This document shows, piece by piece, positions 42,334-51,392 of a stretch of 64,000 nt of DNA (positions are counted from its first letter, which is position 1; the number at the start of each line of letters is the position of its first letter). The position numbers and the translations under genes were made by a program. The notes under the pieces are model-generated. The model saw nothing but the letters and a program-made list of their open reading frames with translations. It was not told where the DNA came from and did no database searches. Source of the DNA: Gordonia polyisoprenivorans (GTDB taxonomy: Bacteria; Actinomycetota; Actinomycetes; Mycobacteriales; Mycobacteriaceae); contig NZ_CP072203.1 in assembly GCF_017654315.1 (NCBI RefSeq), forward strand, positions 868,001-932,000, in the 5' to 3' direction.

Positions 42334-43011
42334 TCAGTTGCCGGGGCCGGCCACGACGACGTTGGCGGCCACGTCGACGAGCTTGGTGTTCGACTCCTGC
42401 GACAGGCGCGCGAGGAGCAGGAACGCCGCCTCGGCGTCGATCCGATAGCGCTCCATCAGCATGCCCTTGGCCTGTCCGATCAGGTCACGCGACCCGAGCG
42501 CATTGCGCAGTTGTTCTTTCTCCCGGACGGCACCGAAGGTGGTGGCGCAATGCGCGGCGAACAACTCGGCCAACGAGCAGGTCTCGTCGTCGAAGGCGTA
42601 GGGGGTGGTGCTGTGCAGGTTGAGTGCGCCGAAGTCGTTGCCGTCGATGTAGAGGCAGAAGCAGGCCATCGAGGCGACGCCCAATGCGCTTGCGGCAGCA
42701 GCGAACCGAGGCCATCGCGGGTCGGCGCCCAGGTCGTCGATGCGCACGGTGGTGTCGTCGACGGCGGCGCGGACACACGGGCCCTCGCCGAGTTCGCGCT
42801 GGAGATCGTCACATTTGCCCGCGAGGTCGCCGAACATCACCGGCGTCTCGATCTTCCCCCGGGTGACCAGCGTGACACTCGCATACTCGGCGTTGTCGAT
42901 CGTGTCCACGGCGGCCTTCGAGATCGCGCGCAGCACGGCCTCCTGGTCGTTGCTCTCAACCCGTAGATCGTTGATCACCTCGGTGATCCGGGTGGTGATG
43001 TCCTGCGTCAT
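42334..43011 (-). CDS. GAF-ANTAR RNA-binding antiterminator
   Basis: A 225-residue regulator. The GAF domain spans about residues 15-155 (SKAAVDTIDNAEYASVTLVT, GPCVRAAVDDTTVRIDDLGA, MACFCLYIDGNDFGALNLHS). The ANTAR domain follows at about 160-215 (LRNALGSRDLIGQAKGMLME and RYRIDAEAAFLLLARLSQES), with the Ala-Lys-Gly-Met-Leu-Met signature. ANTAR proteins bind tandem hexaloop hairpins in mRNA leaders and prevent termination. No such leader was identified in the window. GGAG/GAGGGG precedes the ATG at 43011. Confidence 0.88.
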   Translation of the reverse strand: MTQDITTRITEVINDLRVESNDQEAVLRAISKAAVDTIDNAEYASVTLVTRGKIETPVMFGDLAGKCDDLQRELGEGPCVRAAVDDTTVRIDDLGADPRWPRFAAAASALGVASMACFCLYIDGNDFGALNLHSTTPYAFDDETCSLAELFAAHCATTFGAVREKEQLRNALGSRDLIGQAKGMLMERYRIDAEAAFLLLARLSQESNTKLVDVAANVVVAGPGN

Positions 43012-43119
43012 CCCCTCAACTCCTTGCTGCCGACGACTTGATGGTCCGTGGACGGCTGTGCGCGCATCCCGCGACGCAACTCCTGAGATTACCGCGCACC
43101 TCGAGCGCGGTGCGCCCGG

Positions 43120-43761
43120 TCAGCCGGGAGTGAGGCCCTCGCGCTGGGCGACGCTGTCGCGCGGAGCGCGATGGAACACATCCAGGCAAAGGTCTCTGTC
43201 CCGATAGCCCGAATAGTGCGACAGGGGCGAGCGCAGCAGCCGGTCGTGGACCGCGTCGCCGGTCTGTGGATAGTCGGCCACCGGCCACCGCCAGTGGACC
43301 GCGATCACCTCGCCGTCGTCGGTCAACGCCCCGGGCAGTCGCTCGACGACGGCGTCGAGGTCGGCGTCACCGAGGTAGTAGAGCACCTCGCTGAGCACGA
43401 TGAGGTCGAAGGTGCCCGGCGGCCACGGACCGGTCAGATCGCCGGTGGACACGCTGACCCGGGCGTCGGTGGTGGCCAGCCGGCGTACGGCGAGTTCCAC
43501 CGCCCGCGCACTGACGTCGATACATGCGATCTCCTCGCTGCGGTCGGCGAGCGCGGCGCTCAGCACGCCGATGGAACAACCGGGCTCGAAGATCCGCCGG
43601 TAGCGTGGTGCGGTGAGCGACGCCAGCGTCAGGGCATACTTGCGTTGTTCGTACCAGCGGTCGGTGAATCCCCAGGGATCGTCGGTGTCGCGGTAGGCGT
43701 CGTCGAAGTAGTTCTCCGGCAACGTCTTCGGGCCGTCATCGGGGCGACGCAGCGCGGCCAT
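43120..43761 (-). CDS. NodS-like SAM-dependent methyltransferase
   Basis: A 213-residue class I methyltransferase. The N-terminus PENYFDDAYRDTDDPWGFTD, then WYEQRKYALTLASL (about residues 15-48) is the distinctive opening of the NodS/SAM-MT group. It is followed by motif I IFEPGCSIGVLSAALADR (about 55-72), the acidic ACIDVSARAVELA, and FDLIVLSEVLYYLGDAD (motif IV). NodS N-methylates the de-N-acetylated terminal glucosamine of Nod factors, so an amino-sugar N-methyltransferase is a reasonable inference here. It starts at the TGATG junction with the PIG-L gene, the last gene of a four-gene operon. Confidence 0.75.
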   Translation of the reverse strand: MAALRRPDDGPKTLPENYFDDAYRDTDDPWGFTDRWYEQRKYALTLASLTAPRYRRIFEPGCSIGVLSAALADRSEEIACIDVSARAVELAVRRLATTDARVSVSTGDLTGPWPPGTFDLIVLSEVLYYLGDADLDAVVERLPGALTDDGEVIAVHWRWPVADYPQTGDAVHDRLLRSPLSHYSGYRDRDLCLDVFHRAPRDSVAQREGLTPG

Positions 43762-44543
43762 CAGGTGAACACGTATTCGGTCGGCCGGGTGAGATGGGCC
43801 AGCACATGCGTCGGCAGGATCGCCTTGTCGGCCGGGTTGTCGGACAGTGGCCGGACCTGCGAGGCGAAGGCGTGGACGGCGGCGTGTTTGACCGCAACCT
43901 CCAACGGGGACAACGGCGCACGGCGCAGACGATCCCACGGCACGGCGTCGTCGCCGGGAGTTGCCCAGTGCCACATCCAGATCGGGTACATCCAGAGTGG
44001 CACGCCGCGGCGGGTGCACACCTCGCGGGCGCAGTTTCCGAGCGCCTCGTGATCGGGGTGACCGTCGCCGGACCAGACCGCGAGTACGGCCACCGACTCG
44101 TCGCCACAGGCATCGAGGTAGTCCTCGACGATGCGGCACATCGCCTCGTGGTGGGCGGCGAGCTCGCCGTCGGGCAGGCCGTGCCACCGTGGTCGGTCGA
44201 GGCCGAGGAGGGTTGCGGCCGTGTCGAGTTCGAGATGGCGCCGCATCACCAGTCGTTCGGGCGAGACCGTCGCCGACCCGGGATGTGATCCCGAACCGTC
44301 CGACATGCAGACCACGGTGACCGCGACGCCGGCCCGGGCGGCGGTGGACATGATCCCGCCGACGCCGAGCACCTCGTCGTCGGGGTGGGCGCCGAGGACG
44401 ATCAGCCGGTCGACCGTCACCGCGAGATCGGCCGGAGTGCGACTCGAAAGCCATTCGCGCCAGTGTGATTCGGGGGTGCCGGGAATGTCGATCGGTCGCC
44501 CGGCGAAGCGCAACTGGGTGGGTGAGGGGCCGATGGTGGTCAT
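43761..44543 (-). CDS. PIG-L-family de-N-acetylase
   Basis: A 260-residue zinc-dependent deacetylase of the PIG-L/LmbE family. The motif is VDRLIVLGAHPDDEVLGVGG (A-H-P-D-D, about residues 45-64), with the third ligand in WSGDGHPDHEALG (H-P-D-H, about 157-169). Relatives remove acetyl from GlcNAc-containing conjugates such as GlcNAc-Ins and GlcNAc-PI. ATG 44543 overlaps the ACAD-like stop by ATGA and its own stop overlaps the methyltransferase ATG (TGATG). In other actinobacteria PIG-L and methyltransferase domains are sometimes one polypeptide, as I recall. It probably deacetylates the sugar that the methyltransferase then modifies. Confidence 0.85.
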   Translation of the reverse strand: MTTIGPSPTQLRFAGRPIDIPGTPESHWREWLSSRTPADLAVTVDRLIVLGAHPDDEVLGVGGIMSTAARAGVAVTVVCMSDGSGSHPGSATVSPERLVMRRHLELDTAATLLGLDRPRWHGLPDGELAAHHEAMCRIVEDYLDACGDESVAVLAVWSGDGHPDHEALGNCAREVCTRRGVPLWMYPIWMWHWATPGDDAVPWDRLRRAPLSPLEVAVKHAAVHAFASQVRPLSDNPADKAILPTHVLAHLTRPTEYVFT

Positions 44544-45571
44544 CGCGTACCTGCTCCGGACTCGAGGGTGATGCCGTCGCGGCCGGCGAAGCGGCCGAAC
44601 AGCGGGGACTCGGTGAGCCGTCCGAGGTCGATCAGATCCCGCTCGGCATGGGATTGCCGAAGGTAGACCTCGAGGTCGGCGACGGCCTGCGCGTGCTCGG
44701 GGTCGCGCACCAACGGCGTCGGACCGAGGGCCCGCGCCACCCGGTCGATGACCTCGGTGGCCACCTGCTCGACGGACCAGCGGACCGACAGTGCGAGGCG
44801 TCGCGCCCCGTCGAGGTCGGCGGGGTGCGCGTCGACGATGCCGGCCGCCTGCTCGAGCATGGCGAATCCGGCCAGTAGGCGGGCGTCGATCGCGCCGAGA
44901 TGCATCGCGGTCACGTCGTCGGCCGGGGACGTGCGGTAAACCGCATCGGCGACCTTGCGTGCCCCGCCCCACCAGCACGCGGCCACGCCAATGCCGCCGT
45001 GGAAGAACCCGGGACGATCAAGGTAGGCACCGGGGGGACCGATCGGGCGGGCCGGTACGTCATCGAGATGCACGGTGCCGGTTTCGGTGGTGCTCATCCC
45101 CGCCGCGGCCCACTCGGTGGTTTCGCGACGCACGCCCGCCTCGCTGAGGTCCACGGCGAACAGGGCGCGGGCGCCATCGTCGACGTCGGCGGTCACCAGG
45201 GCGTGCGTGCACGTCTGCACACCCGAGCACCACGGCTTCGCGCCGCGCAGCCGCCACCCGCGATCGGTGCGGCTCGCTTCGATCCGAGGGCGTGGCGGCT
45301 CGGCCGCCCACACGCCCCAGAAGGACCCGTATTCGGTTGTACCGGAATCGATCTCATGCAGAATCGTGCGCGCGTCGAGGTGGGCCTCGACGAGCCGGCC
45401 GACCGCGATGTCGTCGTGGGTGAGGTCGGCGAGCAGACGCCAGCGTGCGGCGGTGTCGCCCTCACCCGGATGCGGCACCCGATCGCCGAGATCGTCGGCG
45501 ATCCGGCGGGCCCGGGCTGCCGGGGTGGCGGGCGGGGGTATTCCAGGCGGGGGAGTGGCGGGAGGGGTCAT
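44540..45571 (-). CDS. Acyl-CoA dehydrogenase-fold flavoprotein
   Basis: A 343-residue ACAD-fold protein, a little shorter than usual. It has DDIAVGRLVEAHLDARTILH in the N-terminal helical domain, WRLRGAKPWCSGVQTCTHAL in the beta domain (the W-x-L-x-G-x-K motif near residues 103-115), FFHGGIGVAACWWGGARKVA, and a C-terminal VYLRQSHAERDLIDLGRL. The usual catalytic Glu position of true dehydrogenases could not be assigned. Because its operon partners act on an amino sugar, an ACAD-fold amine oxidase or nitrososynthase-like reaction is as plausible as fatty-acyl dehydrogenation. ATG 45571 overlaps the glycosyltransferase stop by ATGA. Confidence 0.72.
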   Translation of the reverse strand: MTPPATPPPGIPPPATPAARARRIADDLGDRVPHPGEGDTAARWRLLADLTHDDIAVGRLVEAHLDARTILHEIDSGTTEYGSFWGVWAAEPPRPRIEASRTDRGWRLRGAKPWCSGVQTCTHALVTADVDDGARALFAVDLSEAGVRRETTEWAAAGMSTTETGTVHLDDVPARPIGPPGAYLDRPGFFHGGIGVAACWWGGARKVADAVYRTSPADDVTAMHLGAIDARLLAGFAMLEQAAGIVDAHPADLDGARRLALSVRWSVEQVATEVIDRVARALGPTPLVRDPEHAQAVADLEVYLRQSHAERDLIDLGRLTESPLFGRFAGRDGITLESGAGTR

Positions 45572-46305
45572 GCCGAGCGCCGTCCGGTCGGCGAGAGCGA
45601 GCGCAGATGCGCCGCGAAGCCCTCGGGAGCGCGGCCGTGCCGACGTGTCGAGGTCGCCACCGGGGCCTGCGCGCACCAGGCGATCGAGACACCCGCCGAC
45701 TCCAGGCGTTCGATCAGGTCGACGTCCTCGTCGTGCGGCAGCTCGCCGAATCCGCCGACCGCCAGGTAGGCGTCGGCGCGCACCCCCAGATTCGCCCCAT
45801 GGATATGACGGTGGCCGTCGTGATCGCGATACAGACGCCGGTAGCGATCTGCCAGCGCCGCCGGCCACCGCGTCCAGTCCTTGGGTGTCACCGTGCCGGC
45901 GTAGGCGAGCGCGCCCTCGGCCGCGCGCGTCAGATGGCGCTGCAGCCAGTTGCCGGGCACCTCGGAATCGGCGTCGGTGGTGGCCACCCAGGTCCGCTCG
46001 GGGTCGGTCTCGGGAGCACCACCGCGCAGCAATGCCGCGACGCCGGCGGCCCGAGCCGCCCCGACCGTGCCGAACTCGCCGACGACCGACCGGACCTCGG
46101 CGCCGACCACCTCGGCGGACCCGTCGGTGCAACTGTCGAGAACCACCCCGACCTGCACCGGGACAGGCACCGCGTCCGCGGCGACCCGCACGGCGCGCAG
46201 GCAGGCCGGTAGCAGGTCGCGCTCGTTGTGGGCGGGAATCACCACGACGATTCGATCGACGGCGAGACGATCGGAGTCGTGGGAGAAAGGTGATGCGTTC
46301 GGCAC
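45568..46305 (-). CDS. GT2-family glycosyltransferase
   Basis: A 245-residue cytoplasmic GT-A glycosyltransferase, first gene of the operon. It begins DRIVVVIPAHNERDLLPACL (about residues 17-36), followed by VVLDSCTDGSAEVV, the metal-binding WVATTDADSEVPGNWLQRHL (D-A-D near 110-112) and VGGFGELPHDEDVDLIERL (E-D-x-D acceptor motif near 200). It transfers a sugar from a nucleotide donor; donor and acceptor are unknown. The start is GTG 46305 with AGGGG upstream. The downstream genes overlap in series, so all four products are made together. It is divergent from glf. Confidence 0.8.
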   Translation of the reverse strand: MPNASPFSHDSDRLAVDRIVVVIPAHNERDLLPACLRAVRVAADAVPVPVQVGVVLDSCTDGSAEVVGAEVRSVVGEFGTVGAARAAGVAALLRGGAPETDPERTWVATTDADSEVPGNWLQRHLTRAAEGALAYAGTVTPKDWTRWPAALADRYRRLYRDHDGHRHIHGANLGVRADAYLAVGGFGELPHDEDVDLIERLESAGVSIAWCAQAPVATSTRRHGRAPEGFAAHLRSLSPTGRRSA

Positions 46306-47750
<1,445 letters not shown>

Positions 47751-47804
47751 TGCCCGAGCACGACCACCGGCGATGACAGTGCATTCGCAGACCAGAGCGG
47801 AGTA

Positions 47805-49751
47805 ATGAGTGTGACCCCTGCCCAACAGGAGAACGTGACCGCGCCGTCGGCGGCCGAACCCGACTCCACGGCGGTCCAACTGCTGCAGCGGGTCATCTTC
47901 CCCCGGCCCGGCGAACCCATCGACGTGCGTTCGCTCTATCTCGTCGAATCCGCGAGCAATGCGCGCCGTGCCCACGCCCCGAGCCGCACCTCGGTGATTC
48001 TCGGCGCGGAGTCCGAGGTCAGCTTCGAGAGCTACTTCAACGCCTTCGCCGCGGCCTACTGGCGACGCTGGTCGATCCTCACCTCGGTGGTGTTGCGCGT
48101 CGAGGTGATCGGCACCTGCCGCGTCGATCTCTACCGCTCCAAGGTCGACGGCTCGCGCATCGGCATCGGTGGCGATCTGGTCCCCATCGACGAAAACGGT
48201 CGTGGCACCATCGAATTCGAGCTCGACCTCGGACCGTTCGAGGACGGCGGATGGATCTGGTTCGACGTCACCACCGACACCGAGACCGAAATCGTCTCTG
48301 CCGGATGGTATTCGACGATCCCGGTGCCCAGCGGTCCGGACACCAAACGTGTCACCGTCGGCATCCCGACGTTCAACCGGCCCACCGACGCGGTGAACGC
48401 TCTCGCCGCACTCACCTCGGATCCGTTGGTGGACGAGGTGATCGACGCGGTGCTGATGCCCGATCAGGGCACCCGCAAGGTCGTCGACGAGCCCGGATAC
48501 GAGCAAGCCGCTGCGGCACTGGGCGATCGGCTGCACATCTTCGATCAGGGCAACCTCGGTGGTTCCGGTGGCTACTCGCGGATCATGTACGAGGCGTTGC
48601 GGCTGACCGACTCCCCCTACGTCCTGTACATGGACGACGACATCGCGATCGAGCCCGACTCGATTCTGCGTGCGTTGGCGATGTCGCGGTTCGCCCGCAC
48701 CCCCATGCTGGTGGGCGGGCAAATGCTGAACCTGCAGGACCGCAGTCACCTGCACTGCATGGGTGAGGTCATCAACCACCACACCTTCATGTGGACGGCG
48801 GCGCCGTTCGTGGAATACGACCACGACTTCGCCGAGTACCCGCTGCGTGACCGGGAGAACTCGAAGAACCTGCACCGCCGGATAGACGTCGAGGGCAACG
48901 GCTGGTGGATGTGCATGATCCCGCGTGTCTGCGCCGAGGAGGTCGGCCTGCCGATGCCGCTGTTCATCAAGTGGGACGACTGGGAATTCGCTTTGCGCGC
49001 AGGCAAGGCCGGATACCCGACGGCGACGGTTCCCGGGATCGCGATCTGGCACATGGCGTGGAGCGACAAGGACGACGCCATCGACTGGCAGGCGTACTTC
49101 CACCTGCGCAACCGGCTCGTCGTCGCCGCGATCCACCACGACGGTCCGATCAAGGGCATTCTGCAGTCCATGGTCAAGGCAACCGCCAAACACCTTCTCT
49201 GCCTTGAGTATTCGACGGTGGCTATCCAGAACGAGGCGATCCGCGACTTCCTCGCCGGCCCCGACCACATCCGCTCGCTGCTGCCGACCGCGCTGCCGAA
49301 GATCGCCGCCATGCGCAAGGAGTACCCGGATGCCGTGGTCCTGCCGTCGGCGACCGAGTTGCCCCGAACCAGTGGTGAGGCAACGCATCTGGGGACGACG
49401 GTGCCGAGCAACCCGGTCACCAAGCTGCGGGCGCTGGCCGGGGCGATCGTCAACAACATGCGTCCGGCCGATCCGCGGCATCACGAAGTGCCCCAGGCCA
49501 ATTACCCGCCGATCGAGGCCCGGTGGTTCTCTCTCGGCCGGGTCGACGGCGTCACCGTCACCACCGCCGACGGCCGCGGCGTGGTGTATCGCCAGCGCGA
49601 CCGCGACAAGATGATCGCCCTCGCGCGTGAATCCGCGGCGCTGGTACGTGAACTCAATGAGAGGTTCCCCGAGTTGACGGAGCGCTACCGCGCCCAACAC
49701 CGGGACCTGACCAGTAAGGAGAGCTGGGCGCGTGTCTTCGGAATCGACTGA
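47805..49751 (+). CDS. glfT2: Galactofuranosyltransferase GlfT2
   Basis: A 648-residue polymerising galactofuranosyltransferase that elongates the cell-wall galactan with alternating beta-1,5 and beta-1,6 Galf units at the inner membrane face. An N-terminal beta domain (about residues 1-175) is followed by a GT-A domain with VTVGIPTFNRPTDAVNALAA, YVLYMDDDIAIEPDSILRAL (D-D-D metal site near residue 277) and KWDDWEFALRAGKAGYPTAT (acceptor-base W-D-D near 386). The C-terminal helical part completes the tetramer interface known from the M. tuberculosis enzyme (637 residues). GGAG precedes ATG 47805. It overlaps the next gene by 20 bases. Confidence 0.96.
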   Translation: MSVTPAQQENVTAPSAAEPDSTAVQLLQRVIFPRPGEPIDVRSLYLVESASNARRAHAPSRTSVILGAESEVSFESYFNAFAAAYWRRWSILTSVVLRVEVIGTCRVDLYRSKVDGSRIGIGGDLVPIDENGRGTIEFELDLGPFEDGGWIWFDVTTDTETEIVSAGWYSTIPVPSGPDTKRVTVGIPTFNRPTDAVNALAALTSDPLVDEVIDAVLMPDQGTRKVVDEPGYEQAAAALGDRLHIFDQGNLGGSGGYSRIMYEALRLTDSPYVLYMDDDIAIEPDSILRALAMSRFARTPMLVGGQMLNLQDRSHLHCMGEVINHHTFMWTAAPFVEYDHDFAEYPLRDRENSKNLHRRIDVEGNGWWMCMIPRVCAEEVGLPMPLFIKWDDWEFALRAGKAGYPTATVPGIAIWHMAWSDKDDAIDWQAYFHLRNRLVVAAIHHDGPIKGILQSMVKATAKHLLCLEYSTVAIQNEAIRDFLAGPDHIRSLLPTALPKIAAMRKEYPDAVVLPSATELPRTSGEATHLGTTVPSNPVTKLRALAGAIVNNMRPADPRHHEVPQANYPPIEARWFSLGRVDGVTVTTADGRGVVYRQRDRDKMIALARESAALVRELNERFPELTERYRAQHRDLTSKESWARVFGID

Positions 49752-50469
49752 TCGGGGCCCATCACCGGCCGTCACGGCGCAGACCGCGGACCCGACGGGT
49801 GAGGTCGCCGCACTGATCGGTGTCCAGGGTGTGCTGCTCGAGGCGCCCGGCGTCGTGCCCGCCGCCCGCGGTCTTTCACACTTCGGCGAGCACTCCCTCG
49901 GCTGGCTGGCGATCAGCGCCGTCGGCTGGGGGCTGGCCGTGCGACGCGACGACGCCACCGCGCAACGCCGCTGGCTCGAGGCCGGCGCGGGGGCCTTCGG
50001 CGCGCACGCGGCATCGGTGATGATCAAGCGCATCGTCCGGCGCAAGCGCCCACACGATCCGCGGATCCGGGTCGGGGTGTCCACACCGAGTCGACTGAGT
50101 TTCCCGTCGTCGCACGCCACGTCGACGACGGCCGCGGCGGTCCTCATCGGCCGGGCCGCGGGTTTGCCGCCCTACCTGCTTCCGGCGGTGCTGGTGCCGC
50201 CTATGCTCACCTCGCGACTGGTTCTCGGGGTGCATTATCCGAGCGATGTCGCCGCCGGAGCCGCGATCGGCGCACTGAGCGCCGGTGCCGTCGTCGTCGG
50301 CGATCAGTTCATCGAGCGTGCCGCCGACACCGCGGCCCGCCACCCGCGATCCACCCGGCTCGCAGGTGCTGCTGCCCGTGTCGGCGCAGTGGCGCTGATG
50401 CCGGGGTCGACAGCGCGTCTCCTCGTGGGGCGGGTCGTCGGCGGCAAGTCCACTAAGGAGAAGGCATGA
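49732..50469 (+). CDS. PAP2-family phosphatase, decaprenyl-phosphoribose pathway
   Basis: A 245-residue membrane phosphatase with all three PAP2 motifs: KRIVRRKRPHDPR (K-x6-R-P, about residues 101-113), PSSHATSTTAAA (P-S-x-H, about 124-135) and SRLVLGVHYPSDVAAGAAIG (S-R-x5-H-x3-D, about 162-181). The counterpart Rv3807c lies at the same spot and is thought to remove the 5-phosphate of decaprenyl-phosphoryl-5-phosphoribose; this is inferred from position and family. It starts with GTG inside the glfT2 end and its stop overlaps ubiA by ATGA. Confidence 0.88.
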   Translation: MSSESTDRGPSPAVTAQTADPTGEVAALIGVQGVLLEAPGVVPAARGLSHFGEHSLGWLAISAVGWGLAVRRDDATAQRRWLEAGAGAFGAHAASVMIKRIVRRKRPHDPRIRVGVSTPSRLSFPSSHATSTTAAAVLIGRAAGLPPYLLPAVLVPPMLTSRLVLGVHYPSDVAAGAAIGALSAGAVVVGDQFIERAADTAARHPRSTRLAGAAARVGAVALMPGSTARLLVGRVVGGKSTKEKA

Positions 50470-51392
50470 GCGAGGAGCCGATCGAGCACGGAAAGGTCAA
50501 GGGCCCGCCCAAGAACCTGGCCACCGGGCTGATCAAGGCCGTCCGGCCACGTCAGTGGGTGAAGAACGTCCTCGTCCTCGCCGCTCCGCTGGCCGCGGGT
50601 AGCGATGCCCTGACCAACGCCGGTGCGATGGGACGCGTCGGCCTGGCGTTCATCGCCTTCTGCCTCGTCGCCTCCTGCATCTACCTGGTCAACGACGCGA
50701 TGGACGTCGAGTCGGACCGCAACCATCCGACCAAGCGGTTCCGGCCGATCGCCGCCGGCGTGGTCCCGGTGCCGCTGGCCTACGGCCTCGCGGTGGTGCT
50801 GGGTGCGGGATCGATCGGGGTGGCGCTCATCGCCAACTGGCAGACCGCCGTGGTCATCGCGATCTATCTGGTCATCCAGCTCGGTTACTGCTTCGGGCTG
50901 AAGAACCAGGCCGTCATCGACATCTGCATCGTCTCGTCGGGCTTCGTGTTGCGCGCCATCGCCGGTGGTGTGGCGGCCGAGATCCGCCTCTCCCAGTGGT
51001 TCCTGCTGGTGATGGCCGCAGGTGCGCTGTTCATGGCGGCCGGCAAACGCTACGCCGAGTTGCAGCTCGCCGAGCGCACCGGCGCCAAGATCCGCAAGGC
51101 GCTGCAGTACTACACCACCAGCTACCTGCGGTTCGTGTGGACGCTGGCGGCCACGGCCGTCGTCCTCTTCTACGGACTGTGGGCCTTCGACAAGAACTCC
51201 GGCCACGACACCAACGTCGCCTACGCCGTGTCGATGGTGCCGTTCACCATCGCGATCCTGCGTTACGCCGTCGACATCGACGGTGGTCAGGCCGGAGAAC
51301 CCGAGGAGATCGTTCTCGGTGACCGCGTACTGCAGGTCCTGGCGGTGGCCTGGATAGTATGCGTGGGTGTCGCGGTCTATGCAGTCTCCTGA
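50466..51392 (+). CDS. ubiA: Decaprenyl-phosphate phosphoribosyltransferase (UbiA type)
   Basis: A 308-residue integral membrane prenyl-phosphate transferase that joins phosphoribosyl pyrophosphate to decaprenyl phosphate, the committed step to decaprenyl-phosphoryl arabinose. The UbiA motif YLVNDAMDVESDRNHPTKRF (N-D-x-x-D-x-x-x-D, about residues 75-94) binds the metal-phosphate. The start LIKAVRPRQWVKNVLVLAAP is characteristic, and about nine transmembrane helices follow. The length matches Rv3806c. It overlaps the PAP2 gene (ATGA) and the aftB start lies inside its 3' end. Confidence 0.95.
   Translation: MSEEPIEHGKVKGPPKNLATGLIKAVRPRQWVKNVLVLAAPLAAGSDALTNAGAMGRVGLAFIAFCLVASCIYLVNDAMDVESDRNHPTKRFRPIAAGVVPVPLAYGLAVVLGAGSIGVALIANWQTAVVIAIYLVIQLGYCFGLKNQAVIDICIVSSGFVLRAIAGGVAAEIRLSQWFLLVMAAGALFMAAGKRYAELQLAERTGAKIRKALQYYTTSYLRFVWTLAATAVVLFYGLWAFDKNSGHDTNVAYAVSMVPFTIAILRYAVDIDGGQAGEPEEIVLGDRVLQVLAVAWIVCVGVAVYAVS

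Noticed and set aside
43762..44454. N-terminal extension of the methyltransferase to 444 residues
   Set aside because: The extension is out of frame with and overlaps the PIG-L gene. The ATG at 43761 in the TGATG junction is the natural start.
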